DNA from: Selenomonas sputigena
Lineage (GTDB): Bacteria; Bacillota; Negativicutes; Selenomonadales; Selenomonadaceae
NCBI RefSeq assembly: GCF_026015965.1
Contig: NZ_CP110383.1
Span: 2,110,051-2,174,050, forward strand
Length of the DNA stretch: 64,000 bases
Reading direction: 5' to 3'
Shown one piece after another: positions 16,187-25,775 of the stretch; position 1 is the first letter of the stretch, and each line of letters starts with the position of its first letter. The translations under genes and the position numbers were made by a program. The notes under the pieces were generated by a model that was not told the origin of the DNA, searched no databases, and was given only the letters and a program-made list of their open reading frames with translations.

Positions 16187-16969
16187 TCATTTTGCATCCG
16201 CACTCTTTTCGCGCGGCTTGTCGATCCAGTCCGTGACAGGAAAGAGCGTCGAGGAAAAGTTCGCCTCGTCCATCAAGCGGTCAAGCTCGAAGAGCGCGAG
16301 GATGCGCGCCGTGCCGCTCCTCGTGTACTCGCCGTTGTAGCTGCGCGAAGCAGGCAGGTCGATGACGAGATCACGCTCGCGGTCGTAGCCGACGAGCTGC
16401 AGACTGACGTAACTGTGCAGGATAAGGTCGCCCTTCCAGTTGCGGTAGGAGGACTCCTCGTAATTTGTGACGACGAAACCCGCGATGTAGTCGGCGTCCG
16501 TCGCCTCGGCGGCTTCACGCACACGCTCCTCAAGCTTTCCCTTGCCGTCGTAGATGATCTTCATCGCCTGCTGCACGCCGGCGTCGTCTGCATAGACCAC
16601 GGCGCGCAGCGTCTCATTGAGCGGCACATGAAAGTCGCGCACGAAGCGCGACTTCATCTCCTCGATGATCTCGGGCGGCATCGAGCGCGGCACGACGGGA
16701 TGCAGAAGCACGATATGACGCTGGCCGAGCGGCGCGGGAAGCATCTCCTTCCCGGACGCCGCCTTTGGGTCGGCCGCGCTTTCCGCTGAAGATTTTGCGT
16801 CAGCCCCCTTTTCGGCGGCTGCAGCCTTGGCAGCCGCATTCTCACTGGCTGCGACCTTGACGGCAGAAGCTGCCGCACTCTCTGCTGCATTTGCAGGCAA
16901 AGGAAGAACCGCCGTGAGAAGGGCGAAAAGAAGAACGCGCGTCAGAATCCTTGCAAGACCATGCCGCAT
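16187..16969 (-). CDS. Exported protein of unknown function
   Basis: A 260-residue protein; the ATG at 16969 follows GAGGAGAATGCC. A Sec signal peptide (about 1-29, ending PANAA) is followed by an Ala/Lys-rich linker (about 30-70), then a globular domain with HIVLLHPVVPRSMPPEII and EEATDADYIAGFVVTNYE-type text. No recognised catalytic motif. It begins 11 bases after the symporter stop and probably shares its transcript. Periplasmic location is predicted. Confidence 0.65.
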   Translation of the reverse strand: MRHGLARILTRVLLFALLTAVLPLPANAAESAAASAVKVAASENAAAKAAAAEKGADAKSSAESAADPKAASGKEMLPAPLGQRHIVLLHPVVPRSMPPEIIEEMKSRFVRDFHVPLNETLRAVVYADDAGVQQAMKIIYDGKGKLEERVREAAEATDADYIAGFVVTNYEESSYRNWKGDLILHSYVSLQLVGYDRERDLVIDLPASRSYNGEYTRSGTARILALFELDRLMDEANFSSTLFPVTDWIDKPREKSADAK

Positions 16970-16979
16970 GGCATTCTCC

Positions 16980-18197
16980 TCAGTTCTTCGACGAGGAATG
17001 CTCGCCTTCGGATGCCGCGACGACGACGGCGACAGCGCCATCGCCCGTGACGTTGAGGCATGTGCGGATCATGTCGAGGATGCGGTCGATGCCGGCAACG
17101 AGAGCAAGGCCTTCAAACGGCAGCTGCGCCGCCTGCAGAACCATCGCGAGCATGATGAGACCCGCGCCCGGCACGCCTGCCGTACCGATGGAGGCGAGCG
17201 TGCCCGTGAGGACGATCATCGCCATCTGCTGGAACGTGAGATCGATGCCGAAGACGTTCGCGATGAAGAGCGAGCACACGCCCATGTAGAGCGCCGTGCC
17301 GTCCATGTTGATCGTCGCGCCCAGAGGCAGGACGAAGGACGAGATCTTGCGCGAGACGCCGAGCTTCTCCTCGCAGTTCTTCATGTTGACCGGCAGCGTG
17401 CCCGAACTCGAACACGTCGTAAACGCGAGCATCATCGCTTCCGACATGCCGCGGAAGAACTTCACGGGACTCATCTTGCCGAAGACGGAAGCCATCGTCG
17501 AGTAGACGAGAACCGCGTGGATGACGCTGCCGATGAAGGAGCAGACGATGACGGAAAGGAGCGGCAGCAGCACCTTCGGCCCGTTCTTTGCGACGACGGG
17601 CAGGAGGAGCGCGAAGACGCCGTACGGCGCGAACGACATGATCATGCCGATCGCCTTGTAGCAAACCTCGGCGCAGGCGTCAAAGAAGTGGATGAGCTTC
17701 TCGCCGCGTTCGCCGCCGACCTGCGTGATAGAGACGCCGATGAAGAGCGCGAAGATGATGACGGGCAGGATGTCGCCCTTCGCCATCGACGCGACGGGAT
17801 TCGTCGGGATCATGTTGACGAAGACCTGCATGATGGACGGCGCTTCCTTCACCTCGGGCGCCGTGCCGCTCATCTCAAGCCCTACGCCCGGATGAATGAC
17901 GCCCGCGACGGCGAAGCCGATGACGATAGCGACCGCCGTCGTAAAGAGGTAAATGCCGACGGTCTTGGCGCTGATGCGCCCGAGCGTCTTCGTGTCGCCG
18001 AGGCTCGTGACGCCCACGATCAGCGACGAGAATACGACAGGCACGATCATCATCTTGATGAGGTTGATGAAGATCGTGCCGATCGGCGCGATCCACCAGT
18101 TGATGAAGCCGATGTACTCTTCTCCCACGGCAAGTCCGACGACGACCGCGAGGATGAGCGAGATGAAAATGCGTACAGAAAGATTCAAGGTTTCCAC
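16980..18197 (-). CDS. Dicarboxylate/amino acid:cation symporter (DAACS, GltP-like)
   Basis: A 405-residue inner-membrane carrier with eight or more hydrophobic segments. The family signatures are present: the serine-rich loop FTTCSSSGTLPVN (HP1-type) and LPLGATINMDGTALY (TM7 NMDGT). These bind substrate and Na+ or H+ in GltPh relatives, so it likely imports glutamate, aspartate or C4-dicarboxylates. The start is GTG at 18197 in my reading; AAAGG lies very close, so a TTG nine bases downstream is possible. Confidence 0.9.
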   Translation of the reverse strand: METLNLSVRIFISLILAVVVGLAVGEEYIGFINWWIAPIGTIFINLIKMMIVPVVFSSLIVGVTSLGDTKTLGRISAKTVGIYLFTTAVAIVIGFAVAGVIHPGVGLEMSGTAPEVKEAPSIMQVFVNMIPTNPVASMAKGDILPVIIFALFIGVSITQVGGERGEKLIHFFDACAEVCYKAIGMIMSFAPYGVFALLLPVVAKNGPKVLLPLLSVIVCSFIGSVIHAVLVYSTMASVFGKMSPVKFFRGMSEAMMLAFTTCSSSGTLPVNMKNCEEKLGVSRKISSFVLPLGATINMDGTALYMGVCSLFIANVFGIDLTFQQMAMIVLTGTLASIGTAGVPGAGLIMLAMVLQAAQLPFEGLALVAGIDRILDMIRTCLNVTGDGAVAVVVAASEGEHSSSKN

Positions 18198-18394
18198 ACC
18201 CTTTCATAAAATATAGATATTAGGAGCAATTCCTCCAAGAGATTTTCTCTTGGAAAAGCGCGGAACTGTCTTATGGTCATTTCATTATAGCAAATTCTGT
18301 CCTTTGCGTCTAATCGACCGAGAATACCATCGTGCCGCGCCTTGCAGGGCAAACCGCCTAGCTCGAAGGCGTCTCAGGACGGTGACTCTTTCTC

Positions 18395-19060
18395 TCAGGC
18401 AATATTTACGCCCGTGACGCCCTCGATGCGGCTGACGGCTTCAGCGAGTGCGACGCCCTTGACCTTCGCATGGTTGAAAAGCTCGAATTCCAGCACGAGA
18501 GCATGGTCGCTGTCATGCGAGCGCATCGTCTTGACCGTATGCACGGTGAGGCTCATATCCTCCAGGCACTCGTTGATGTGCACGATCTGGCCGGGCAGGT
18601 CGCGTGTGAAGACCGTCAAGAGGATGTGGTTATCGTGCAGCACCCACTCGTCGATGCGCGAAAGCGCGCCGAGCGTCACGAAGACGAGCCCTGTCGCCAA
18701 AAGAGCCGCTGTATAGTAGCCGCCGCCAACGGCGAGGCCGACGCCCGCGACGACCCATAGGCAGGCGGCCGTCGTCAGTCCCGTGACCGTCAGCCCCTCC
18801 TTCATGATTGCGCCTGCACCCAAGAAGCCGATGCCGGAGACGACCTGCGCCGCAAGGCGTGCAGGATCGGCGTTCGTCCTGCCCTCGACGCCCTGATAGA
18901 TCGCCGTCGAGATGAGCATGACGAGGCACGAGCCGAGGCACACGAGCATGTTCGTGCGAAGCCCCGCCGACTTGCGGCGCGACTGCCTCTCGTAGCCGAT
19001 GACGCCGCCGAGGACACACGAGAGCGTCAGCCGCAAGAGTATTTCCCATTCGGATACCAT
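18395..19060 (-). CDS. MgtC/SapB-family membrane protein
   Basis: A 221-residue protein with four or five N-terminal membrane helices containing the family motif GYERQSRRKSAGLRTNMLV and GIGFLGAGAI, then a cytosolic ACT-like domain (about 145-221). The ATG at 19060 follows GGAGG. MgtC-type proteins are tied to growth at low Mg2+ and to ATP synthase control in other bacteria; the precise role here is unknown. Confidence 0.88.
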   Translation of the reverse strand: MVSEWEILLRLTLSCVLGGVIGYERQSRRKSAGLRTNMLVCLGSCLVMLISTAIYQGVEGRTNADPARLAAQVVSGIGFLGAGAIMKEGLTVTGLTTAACLWVVAGVGLAVGGGYYTAALLATGLVFVTLGALSRIDEWVLHDNHILLTVFTRDLPGQIVHINECLEDMSLTVHTVKTMRSHDSDHALVLEFELFNHAKVKGVALAEAVSRIEGVTGVNIA

Positions 19061-19087
19061 AGGGCCTCCTTCCAAGATGGATGTGCT

Positions 19088-19159
19088 TAGGGAAGCGCTG
19101 ATAAAATGAAGTCGCCAGATGTACGAAGATGGGGGGCTGAATTTATCAGTGCTTCCCTA
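19088..19159. repeat. Short MITE-like element (internal deletion copy)
   Basis: A 72-bp element with imperfect terminal inverted repeats (TAGGGAAGCGCTGATAAA and its partner TTTATCAGTGCTTCCCTA). Its interior (ATGAAGTCGCCAGAT at one end and GAAGATGGGGGGCTGAAT at the other) matches both ends of the 163-bp copy at 56056-56219, so it looks like a deletion derivative. Confidence 0.75.
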
Positions 19160-19163
19160 GAAC

Positions 19164-19287
19164 TTATCCCCAGATTTGTCCACTTTGTGCATAAACCCTG
19201 TGGAAAAGTCGCCGATTTCTCAAGAAAAATCAACCATCAACCGCGCTGTGCAGAACTTATCCACAGGATTGTGGACAGTGTGGATAA
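19164..19287. promoter_or_regulatory. Cluster of DnaA-box-like sequences
   Basis: Two perfect DnaA boxes, TTATCCACA at 19257-19265 and its complement at 19279-19287, with near matches TTATCCCCA (19164-19172), TGTGGAAAA (19199-19207) and TGTGGACAG (19270-19278). No dnaA, dnaN or other origin gene is near, so a titration or regulatory site is at least as likely as an origin. Confidence 0.5.
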
Positions 19288-19375
19288 CGAATCGGGCGCA
19301 GGATATGTCCGTTCCAGTTGAAAAAAAGGCCACCTTCCCGTATACAGTCCCGCCGTCTTTTTCTATAAACGTGTA

Positions 19376-20359
19376 TCAGATGATACCGATGAAATGCTGC
19401 ACGATGAGCGAAACAACGGCGACGGCGATCCAGCAGAAAAGCCCGAGCGTGATGGGGCGCACGCCGTTCTTTAAGAGCGCGGCGAAGTCCGTGTTGAGAC
19501 CGATGGCGCTCATGGCGAGCACGATGGCGAACTTGCCCGCTTCCCCGAGGAAGTGCGAGAGCGCTTCGGGCAGGACGCCCGTCGTATTGACGATGGAAGC
19601 GACGACGAACCACAGGATGAACATGGGGAAGATGCGCTTGAGGCTGAATCCCTTGCCCTCCGCCTTGGAATCGCGTGCCGCGAAGAGCGCGAAGGCGAGG
19701 CACACGGGCACGATGCACAAAGCACGCGTGAGCTTGACGATTGTCGCATAGCTGCCTGCCTCGTGGCTGTAGGAGTAGCCGGCCGCAACGACGGATGATG
19801 TATCATTGATCGCCGTGCCCGCCCACATGCCGAAGCCGAGGTCACTCATGCCCATGAAGTGCCCGAGGAAAGGGAAGATGAATACGGCGATGACGTTGAA
19901 GAGAAAGATCGTCGAGATGGAAAAGACGATGTCCTTGTCCTTCGCGCCGATGACGGGCGCGACCGCCGCGATGGCAGAGCCGCCGCAGATCGCCGTGCCC
20001 GCGCCGATGAGCGTCCGTGCATCACCCTCGACGCCCAAGAGCCTGCCCGCGCCCCAGGCGACGAGAAATGCCGTCGCGAGCGTCGATGCCATGACGGCGA
20101 GCGACTGCGAGCCGACCGACAGAACATGGTAGAGGTTCATCTCGAAGCCCAAGAGGATGATCGCGTACTGCAGGATCTTCTTGCCCGTGAAGCTGATGCC
20201 CGCCTCGAAGTTCTTCGGACGCGCAAGGCGCGCGAAGCACATGCCGAGGAGGATGCCGAAGACAGGCCCGCCGATGATGGGGAAGAACTTCCCGAGGACA
20301 TAGGCGGGAACGGCGAAGAGCAGAGCGTAGGCAATGCCTCGCAAATACTCGCTTTTCAT
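19376..20359 (-). CDS. YeiH-type putative sulfate exporter family protein
   Basis: A 327-residue protein with about ten membrane helices. GAGTAICGGSAIAAVAPVI is the family hallmark, and WAGTAINDTSSVVAAGYSYS follows. UPF0324/PSE proteins are described as anion exporters, with sulfate or sulfonate links in some species. The ATG at 20359 has AGGAG about 12 bases upstream; the longer frame starting at 20401 lacks a ribosome site. Confidence 0.85.
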   Translation of the reverse strand: MKSEYLRGIAYALLFAVPAYVLGKFFPIIGGPVFGILLGMCFARLARPKNFEAGISFTGKKILQYAIILLGFEMNLYHVLSVGSQSLAVMASTLATAFLVAWGAGRLLGVEGDARTLIGAGTAICGGSAIAAVAPVIGAKDKDIVFSISTIFLFNVIAVFIFPFLGHFMGMSDLGFGMWAGTAINDTSSVVAAGYSYSHEAGSYATIVKLTRALCIVPVCLAFALFAARDSKAEGKGFSLKRIFPMFILWFVVASIVNTTGVLPEALSHFLGEAGKFAIVLAMSAIGLNTDFAALLKNGVRPITLGLFCWIAVAVVSLIVQHFIGII

Positions 20360-20554
20360 GATGGAAAAACATCTCCTTTGATTGGAAATCCAAGCGGTCA
20401 AGCCGAAGGCAAGACCGTGCAGCTTGCAAAAGTCGCCGCATGATTCGGAAAATGCGGCATCTCCTTTAGTGTACTATGAAAGTCCAAGAAGTCAAGCCCA
20501 AGGACGACTTATGTCGCAAGATATTCTCAATAAAACTTCTCATCGCAGTTTTGT

Positions 20555-20630
20555 AGAAAAATGTGCAAAAATATATTATGAAATGCAGAAAAACGTGCGA
20601 AAAGGGCTTGTGGAATACAGAAAAACGTGC
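20555..20630. repeat. Three iterated 12-mers at 32-bp period
   Basis: AGAAAAATGTGC (20555), AGAAAAACGTGC (20587) and AGAAAAACGTGC (20619) are spaced exactly 32 bp, about three helical turns, upstream of the AAA/DUF4143 gene. The spacing suggests a protein-binding array. The rest of the 20360-20753 gap is AT-rich with no gene seen. Confidence 0.5.
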
Positions 20631-20753
20631 AAGAATACAGTTATATTATGAAGAAAATCGTGATGCTTGTCCTGCATGAAGTCCTGCTCCCTTTGGGGGA
20701 TTGCCTTTCCCGTGGCAGGACAACGAAATCGAACGAGGAAGGAGGCGTTCCGC

Positions 20754-22046
20754 ATGAAGCGCAATGCCATGGCCGCCTTGCAGCAATGGAAAGACAGCAA
20801 GAATCGCAAGCCGCTCGTCTTGCGGGGAGCGCGGCAGGTCGGCAAGACCTGGCTCATGAAAGAATTCGGCAGGACCGCATACGAAGACTTCGTCTATTTC
20901 AACTTCGACGAGGACGAGGCGCTCAAGTCCATCTTTGAAACAAACAAAGACCCGCATCGCATCGTCGAACTGCTCTCTCTGATTGTGAACAGGAAAATCG
21001 AGCCGGAAAAGACCCTGCTGATTCTCGATGAAATTCAAGAATGCCCGTCAGCGCTGAACGCACTCAAATACTTCAAGGAAAAAGCGAGCGACTATGCGAC
21101 CATCGCGGCGGGCAGCCTGCTCGGGACGCTCCTTGCCCAGCCGAAGTCGTATCCTGTCGGCATGGTCAATCTGCTCGATCTCGGGCCTTTGACCTTTGAT
21201 GAATTTCTTGCCGCGACGAATCCGGCGCTTTACGCTTATTACGCGGGCATACAAAAAGGGCAGCCGATTGAGGAAATCTTCCACAATCGTCTGCTTGAAG
21301 CCTACGACCATTATCTGATCATCGGCGGCATGCCCGAATGCGTCGCGTCCTGGCAGGAAGCGAAGGATCCCTTGCAGATCGCGCGCATCCAGCATGAACT
21401 CGTCGAGATTTACGAAAACGATTTTTCCAAGCACAACGGCAAGGTCAACCGTGCGCGCATCCTCTTGGTCTTCCGAAGCATCGTTTCCCAGCTCGCCAAG
21501 GCGAACGAGAAGTTCATGTACGGCGCCGTGCGCACGGGCGGCAGGGCGCGTGATTTTGAAGAGGCCATCGAATGGCTCGTTTCGGCAGGAATCCTCAGCC
21601 GCGTCTGCAATGTTTCCAAGATGGAGCATCCCCTAGCGGCCTTCGACCGGCTCGACCAATTCAAGCTCTTCCTCTTCGATACGGGGCTGCTGAAGCACAT
21701 GGCGGGCGTCGACAACGGTGCGATTCTCCTCAAAAGCGACTTCCAATTCAAAGGGCCGCTGACAGAGAACTACGTCCTGCAGCAGCTTCGCGGTCAATTC
21801 CCGCTCGCGCCGCGCTATTACGCCGACAAGAACAGCGAGATCGACTTCGTGCTGCAAAACGGCATGGAGATCGTGCCCGTGGAAGTCAAGGGCGGAAAGC
21901 GCAAGGCGGCACCGTCGTTCAAACGCTATATCGCCACCCGAGCGCCGCAGTGTGCACTGCGCTTTTCCCGGCTTGGCTATCAAAAGGATGGCGCCATCAC
22001 GAACCTGCCCCTCTATCTTGCAGCAAGGGCAAAAGACTTTTTATAA
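20754..22046 (+). CDS. AAA ATPase with DUF4143 domain
   Basis: A 430-residue protein; the ATG at 20754 follows GGAGG by eight bases. Walker A is RGARQVGKTWL (about 20-30) and Walker B TLLILDEIQECPS (about 87-99). The C-terminal DUF4143 region has a nuclease-like core (NSEIDFVLQNG, then VPVEVKGGKRKA). Such single-gene ATPases are common in variable regions; activity is unproven. The gene is alone, facing away from its neighbours. Confidence 0.88.
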   Translation: MKRNAMAALQQWKDSKNRKPLVLRGARQVGKTWLMKEFGRTAYEDFVYFNFDEDEALKSIFETNKDPHRIVELLSLIVNRKIEPEKTLLILDEIQECPSALNALKYFKEKASDYATIAAGSLLGTLLAQPKSYPVGMVNLLDLGPLTFDEFLAATNPALYAYYAGIQKGQPIEEIFHNRLLEAYDHYLIIGGMPECVASWQEAKDPLQIARIQHELVEIYENDFSKHNGKVNRARILLVFRSIVSQLAKANEKFMYGAVRTGGRARDFEEAIEWLVSAGILSRVCNVSKMEHPLAAFDRLDQFKLFLFDTGLLKHMAGVDNGAILLKSDFQFKGPLTENYVLQQLRGQFPLAPRYYADKNSEIDFVLQNGMEIVPVEVKGGKRKAAPSFKRYIATRAPQCALRFSRLGYQKDGAITNLPLYLAARAKDFL

Positions 22047-23990
22047 TTACGAAATCTCATAGCGGCGAAAGCGAGCGGCTTTTTCTTCGCTCAGACGGAC
22101 GCGGACGCGCGTGCCGCGCTCGTCGTAGTCCGTATGAAGCACTCGCCCCGCCTCGTGCAGGCGCGTGACGGCTGCGCTCTCCGTAAAGGGGATATGAAGC
22201 GTAAGCTCGACCTCGCCCGAGCGGAAGAAATCGGCGATCTTTTCCTGCAACTCGACAAGCCCCGCGCCCGTCCTCGCAGAGATGGCGCAGCCCTCGCGGC
22301 CGCGCAGGAGGCGCAGGACGGCGGGCGGCAAAGGCGCTTCTTCCAAGGACGGAATCTCGCCCTCGGAAAAACCGCCCGCCGCGTCGCCCCCCGCTGCCTC
22401 GTGTCTCGCATCGTCTGCCGGATCGACATGCGCCGCTGCGTCGCCTCCGCCCGTGCCGCCTGCGCCGTTCGTCAGGCGATCGAGCTTGTTCAGCACATAG
22501 AGCATGGGCTTTTCGGCTGCGCCAAGCTCCTTAAGGACTTCAGTGACGGCCTCGATCTGGAACTCGGCAGCCTCGTTCGACACATCGACGACATGCAGCA
22601 GAAGGTCGGCTTCAACGACCTCTTCGAGCGTTGCGTGAAAGGCCTGCACGAGCGTATGCGGCAGCTTTTGTATAAAGCCCACGGTATCGGTCACGAGGAT
22701 TTCGCGGCCGTCCGCGAGCCGAAGAGAGCGCGTCGTCGGGTCGAGCGTCGCAAAGAGCTTGTCCTCGGCGAAGACCTCTGCGCCCGTCAAGGCGTTCAAG
22801 AGCGTCGACTTGCCGGCGTTCGTATAGCCGACGAGGGCGGCGACGGGGATGCGCGCGGCGCGGCGGCGCTCGCGATGCAGCAATCGCTCCTTCTTGAGGC
22901 GCTCGATCTCGCCCTCGATGTCGTGGATGCGACGACGGATGCGACGACGGTCGACTTCGAGCTTCGTTTCGCCAGGGCCGCGCGTGCCGATGCCGCCGCC
23001 GAGCCTTGAGAGCACGAGCCCCTGTCCCAAGATGCGCGGCAAGCTGTACTTCATCTGCGCCAACTCGACCTGCAGCTTGCCCGCCGCCGTGCGCGCTCTC
23101 TGCGCGAAGATGTCGAGGATCAGCGCCGTGCGGTCGAGGATCTTCACGCCGAGCGCCATTTCGAGATTCCTCTGCTGCGACGGCGTAAGCTCATCGTCGA
23201 AAATGACGAGCGTCGCACGCTCGTTCTGGATGAACATCGCCATCTCCTCGACCTTGCCGCGCCCCAAAAAGAACGCCGTGTCGGGCTTCGCCTTCTTCTG
23301 GATGAACGTGCCGACGACGGTCGCGCCCGCCGTGCGTGCAAGCTCCGCCAGCTCGGCGAGCGAATCCTCCGTCGTCCACAGAGCGCAGGTCATGGGCGCG
23401 TCGATCCCAGCGAGCACGGCACGTTCCTCCTCATCGTCCGTCGCCTGCGTACGCTCCCTCGAAAGACGCCTGTTGATGCTCTGGATGAGCGGCGTCAGGC
23501 GGATGCGATTCAGATGATCGGCGCGCACAGGGCCGAAAATCTGCACTTCGAGCGTGCCGTCCTCTTCCTTCTCGCCCGTAAAGAAGCCGAGGCAGCCGAC
23601 GCTCTCGCCCGCGAGTCGCCCGATGGCCGCCATCGCGTCGAAGCGCAGGCGGCGAAGCGACGAGATGTCGGGATCGCTGAGCTCCGTATCACCGCTCGGA
23701 TGCGTATGGATGCAGCGCACGCCCGAAAGACGCACCTCCGAGCGGGCATCGACGGCGGGCAGATCGACCGTCCACGTGTTGCCGACGGAAATTTCGATGA
23801 TGCGCCCCTTGCGGTCGACGTAGACGGCGACTTCGCGCCCGATTTCCTCCGTGACGGCGATGAGCCTCTCGTTCAGTTCCTTCGTCGAAAGCTGCCCAAC
23901 CGGCACGCTCAGATCGTAGAGGCTCTGCAGTTCTCGCATGATATGCGGCTTGAGATTCTGAATCTCGCCCTGGATTCTTTTGTCCTTCAT
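22047..23990 (-). CDS. hflX: GTPase HflX, long N-terminal form with linker insertion
   Basis: A 647-residue ribosome-associated GTPase. The N-terminal extension (about 1-190) precedes the HflX domain. G1 is [14 protein letters not shown]3 [23 protein letters not shown], and G4 LNKLD. Right after G4 comes a roughly 55-residue Gly/Ala/Asp-rich stretch ([17 protein letters not shown] onward) before the G5-like [10 protein letters not shown], longer than usual. HflX rescues or splits stalled ribosomes under stress. Its ATG overlaps the stop of the PIN toxin gene as ATGA. Confidence 0.95.
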   Translation of the reverse strand: MKDKRIQGEIQNLKPHIMRELQSLYDLSVPVGQLSTKELNERLIAVTEEIGREVAVYVDRKGRIIEISVGNTWTVDLPAVDARSEVRLSGVRCIHTHPSGDTELSDPDISSLRRLRFDAMAAIGRLAGESVGCLGFFTGEKEEDGTLEVQIFGPVRADHLNRIRLTPLIQSINRRLSRERTQATDDEEERAVLAGIDAPMTCALWTTEDSLAELAELARTAGATVVGTFIQKKAKPDTAFFLGRGKVEEMAMFIQNERATLVIFDDELTPSQQRNLEMALGVKILDRTALILDIFAQRARTAAGKLQVELAQMKYSLPRILGQGLVLSRLGGGIGTRGPGETKLEVDRRRIRRRIHDIEGEIERLKKERLLHRERRRAARIPVAALVGYTNAGKSTLLNALTGAEVFAEDKLFATLDPTTRSLRLADGREILVTDTVGFIQKLPHTLVQAFHATLEEVVEADLLLHVVDVSNEAAEFQIEAVTEVLKELGAAEKPMLYVLNKLDRLTNGAGGTGGGDAAAHVDPADDARHEAAGGDAAGGFSEGEIPSLEEAPLPPAVLRLLRGREGCAISARTGAGLVELQEKIADFFRSGEVELTLHIPFTESAAVTRLHEAGRVLHTDYDERGTRVRVRLSEEKAARFRRYEIS

Positions 23991-24394
23991 GACGCCTCCT
24001 TTGCTGTAAACTCTGCCGCCGTCATAATTTTCGGCTGCTTTATACCGGATTCTAAGAAGTCCTTATCTCCCGTCAGTATAATATCCACGTTTGCTGCCGC
24101 AGCAGCTCGCAGAATCGGACGATCCTTTGTATCTCTTATCCGACGTTCCTCTTTCACGGATTCATCGGGAATTGGAACAATCTCGATTCCATAGAGAGCA
24201 ACTGCCAAAAAGCGCTCCATCGCAGAGATTTTCTCAGGAAATTTCCGATTGAACACGCGCCTTAACTCATCAATATTCTGCGTGCACACAATCCCACAAT
24301 TCGGATAGGATACAGCTTTACAGTATGCTTGAAATGGCGTTTTGCTTCCCAATATTGCCGAAATCAATATATTGGTATCAATCATCACGCGCAT
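23987..24394 (-). CDS. PIN-domain toxin (VapC-like ribonuclease)
   Basis: A 135-residue protein with the PIN acidic residues: Asp6 in MIDTN, a mid-protein Glu in IDELRRVF, and Asp residues in [11 protein letters not shown] and ILTGDKDFL. The putative-toxin branch (COG1569) fits. PIN toxins cut RNA, often tRNA or rRNA. It follows the AbrB-like gene by six bases and is translationally coupled to hflX by a 4-base overlap. Confidence 0.87.
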   Translation of the reverse strand: MRVMIDTNILISAILGSKTPFQAYCKAVSYPNCGIVCTQNIDELRRVFNRKFPEKISAMERFLAVALYGIEIVPIPDESVKEERRIRDTKDRPILRAAAAANVDIILTGDKDFLESGIKQPKIMTAAEFTAKEAS

Positions 24395-24400
24395 TTCGCA

Positions 24401-24682
24401 TCATTCCCCTTCGCTGCGGATTTCCGTGACCATGGCATTTATCGCTTCCTCCGATGTCAGACCTGCCCTTTGCGCCTCGCCGAGCATCTCATTTTGCAGT
24501 ACTTGCATAGCATATACAGCGGAATTTACCATACGAACCGAGCCCTTTTCTACGATAAAAGTGACCCGGCTTCCGTGATCCAGCCCCAGAACATTCCGTA
24601 CATCTTTCGGAATCGTTACCTGTCCTTTTGCCATGACTTTGGCATTGTCTATAAACGTATCCGGCGCAGTTGCTGCCATCAT
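24401..24682 (-). CDS. AbrB/SpoVT-type antitoxin
   Basis: A 93-residue protein; the ATG at 24682 follows GGAG by eight bases. The swapped-hairpin DNA-binding core is seen in AKGQVTIPKDVRNVLGLD (about 17-34) with SRVTFIVEKGSVRMVN. The C-terminal half is helical and would bind the PIN toxin. It heads the antitoxin-toxin-hflX operon and probably represses it through the palindrome at 24701-24722. Confidence 0.87.
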   Translation of the reverse strand: MMAATAPDTFIDNAKVMAKGQVTIPKDVRNVLGLDHGSRVTFIVEKGSVRMVNSAVYAMQVLQNEMLGEAQRAGLTSEEAINAMVTEIRSEGE

Positions 24683-24700
24683 CGTAAAAACTCCTTTCAA

Positions 24701-24752
24701 AAAGTAGGAAAAATCCTACTTTGAATGTAGCATATTCGTCGCACTCTGTCTA
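24701..24752 (-). promoter_or_regulatory. Promoter and operator of the toxin-antitoxin/hflX operon
   Basis: On the minus strand TAGACA (24747-24752), 17-base spacer, TACATT (24724-24729). Just downstream, AAAGTAGGA and TCCTACTTT form a perfect 9-bp inverted repeat with a 4-base gap (24701-24722), placed to block early transcription. Confidence 0.72.
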
Positions 24753-24776
24753 TCCCTAAGCAGTAGAAAAGTGTTC

Positions 24777-25775
24777 TCACCCTCGATTGACGATATTCTG
24801 GATCTGCTTGAGTGTGATGGAGATCGTGCCGTCTTCGCCGCGGCGGAACTCGACGAATTCCGTGTTGTCGAAGTAGTCCGTCGGGATCACAAGCTCGATG
24901 CCCGTGTCCGTTTTGAGCTTGTGATTCTTCATCTTCTTGAGGATGGATTCCTGGTCCATCTCCACGGGCGCAGCGAATCCCGCTTCCTCGATCGCCCGCT
25001 CGTAGTCCGCCTGCATGGCGGGATTTCCCTTGAATACCTCTCGGCCAACCTCCAAGGGATTCACGGCATCCTTTTCGGCAAGCTCGCCCGCGACGAAGGA
25101 TTTGACGGCAGCCGCCGTCTCCACGGCATCGCCGCCATAGGCCTCGGCGACCTTCTTCGCCGTATCGCTCGCCTTCTTCAAAGCCTCGCGCGCCGAAGGC
25201 GCCTGTCCGCATTCCAAGACAAGCTCGGGCAAGACGAAGATGGCGTTGCCGTCGACGCTGTAACGCTTGGCGCGCACATAGGCAGCGAACGTCGAAAGAT
25301 CGACGAAGGCGAACTCGTCCATCGTCGCCGAAGCGCTCGGCAAAAGGGAGCCGCATGCCGAAAGCTCCGCCGAAAGCCCGCCCTCCGTATCGACGACGGC
25401 AGGAGAAAATCCTGCATGGCTGCGACAGAGGAAGACGATGAGCTCGCGCCGCTCATCTTCGTGCACTTCGAGCACGAAGAGCAGCATGCTCGCCGCCTCC
25501 GCCGCGTGGGAAAACGCACGCAGAAAGCTCTCTGCCAGCGTGCGCGAAAAGGCGAGGAAATCCTTCTCGCCCGCAAGATAGGCGGCAATTTCCTTCCTGC
25601 ACTCGCTGTCCTCGTAAAACGTCCCCGCCTTCTTGTCGGGACTCTTGCGGCTCTTCTCGATATGCGTGAGGAGATATTCGCTCGTCTCGCCCGTAAGCGG
25701 CAGCTCCGCCGCCGAAAGAAGCGAAGAGCCCGCCGCGTCGAGGATATGAAGCGCCGCCTTGTCGATTGTGGTCAT
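24777..25775 (-). CDS. Nucleoid-associated protein, NdpA/YejK-like
   Basis: A 332-residue protein matching the 37-kDa nucleoid-associated family: N-terminal AALHILD, central FVDLSTFAAYVRAKRYSV, and C-terminal GIELVIPTDYFDN with EFRRGEDGTISITLKQI. The family binds DNA or associates with the nucleoid; its role is poorly known. The ATG follows AAAGGCGG. Monocistronic. Confidence 0.85.
   Translation of the reverse strand: MTTIDKAALHILDAAGSSLLSAAELPLTGETSEYLLTHIEKSRKSPDKKAGTFYEDSECRKEIAAYLAGEKDFLAFSRTLAESFLRAFSHAAEAASMLLFVLEVHEDERRELIVFLCRSHAGFSPAVVDTEGGLSAELSACGSLLPSASATMDEFAFVDLSTFAAYVRAKRYSVDGNAIFVLPELVLECGQAPSAREALKKASDTAKKVAEAYGGDAVETAAAVKSFVAGELAEKDAVNPLEVGREVFKGNPAMQADYERAIEEAGFAAPVEMDQESILKKMKNHKLKTDTGIELVIPTDYFDNTEFVEFRRGEDGTISITLKQIQNIVNRG

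Noticed and set aside
16827-18209. 460-residue plus-strand frame antisense to the symporter
   Set aside because: Composition is charged and repetitive with no domain; the minus-strand frame is a clear DAACS carrier.
19164-19287. Chromosomal replication origin
   Set aside because: Only the box cluster supports it; no dnaA, dnaN, gyrB or recF and no clear AT-rich unwinding element are nearby.
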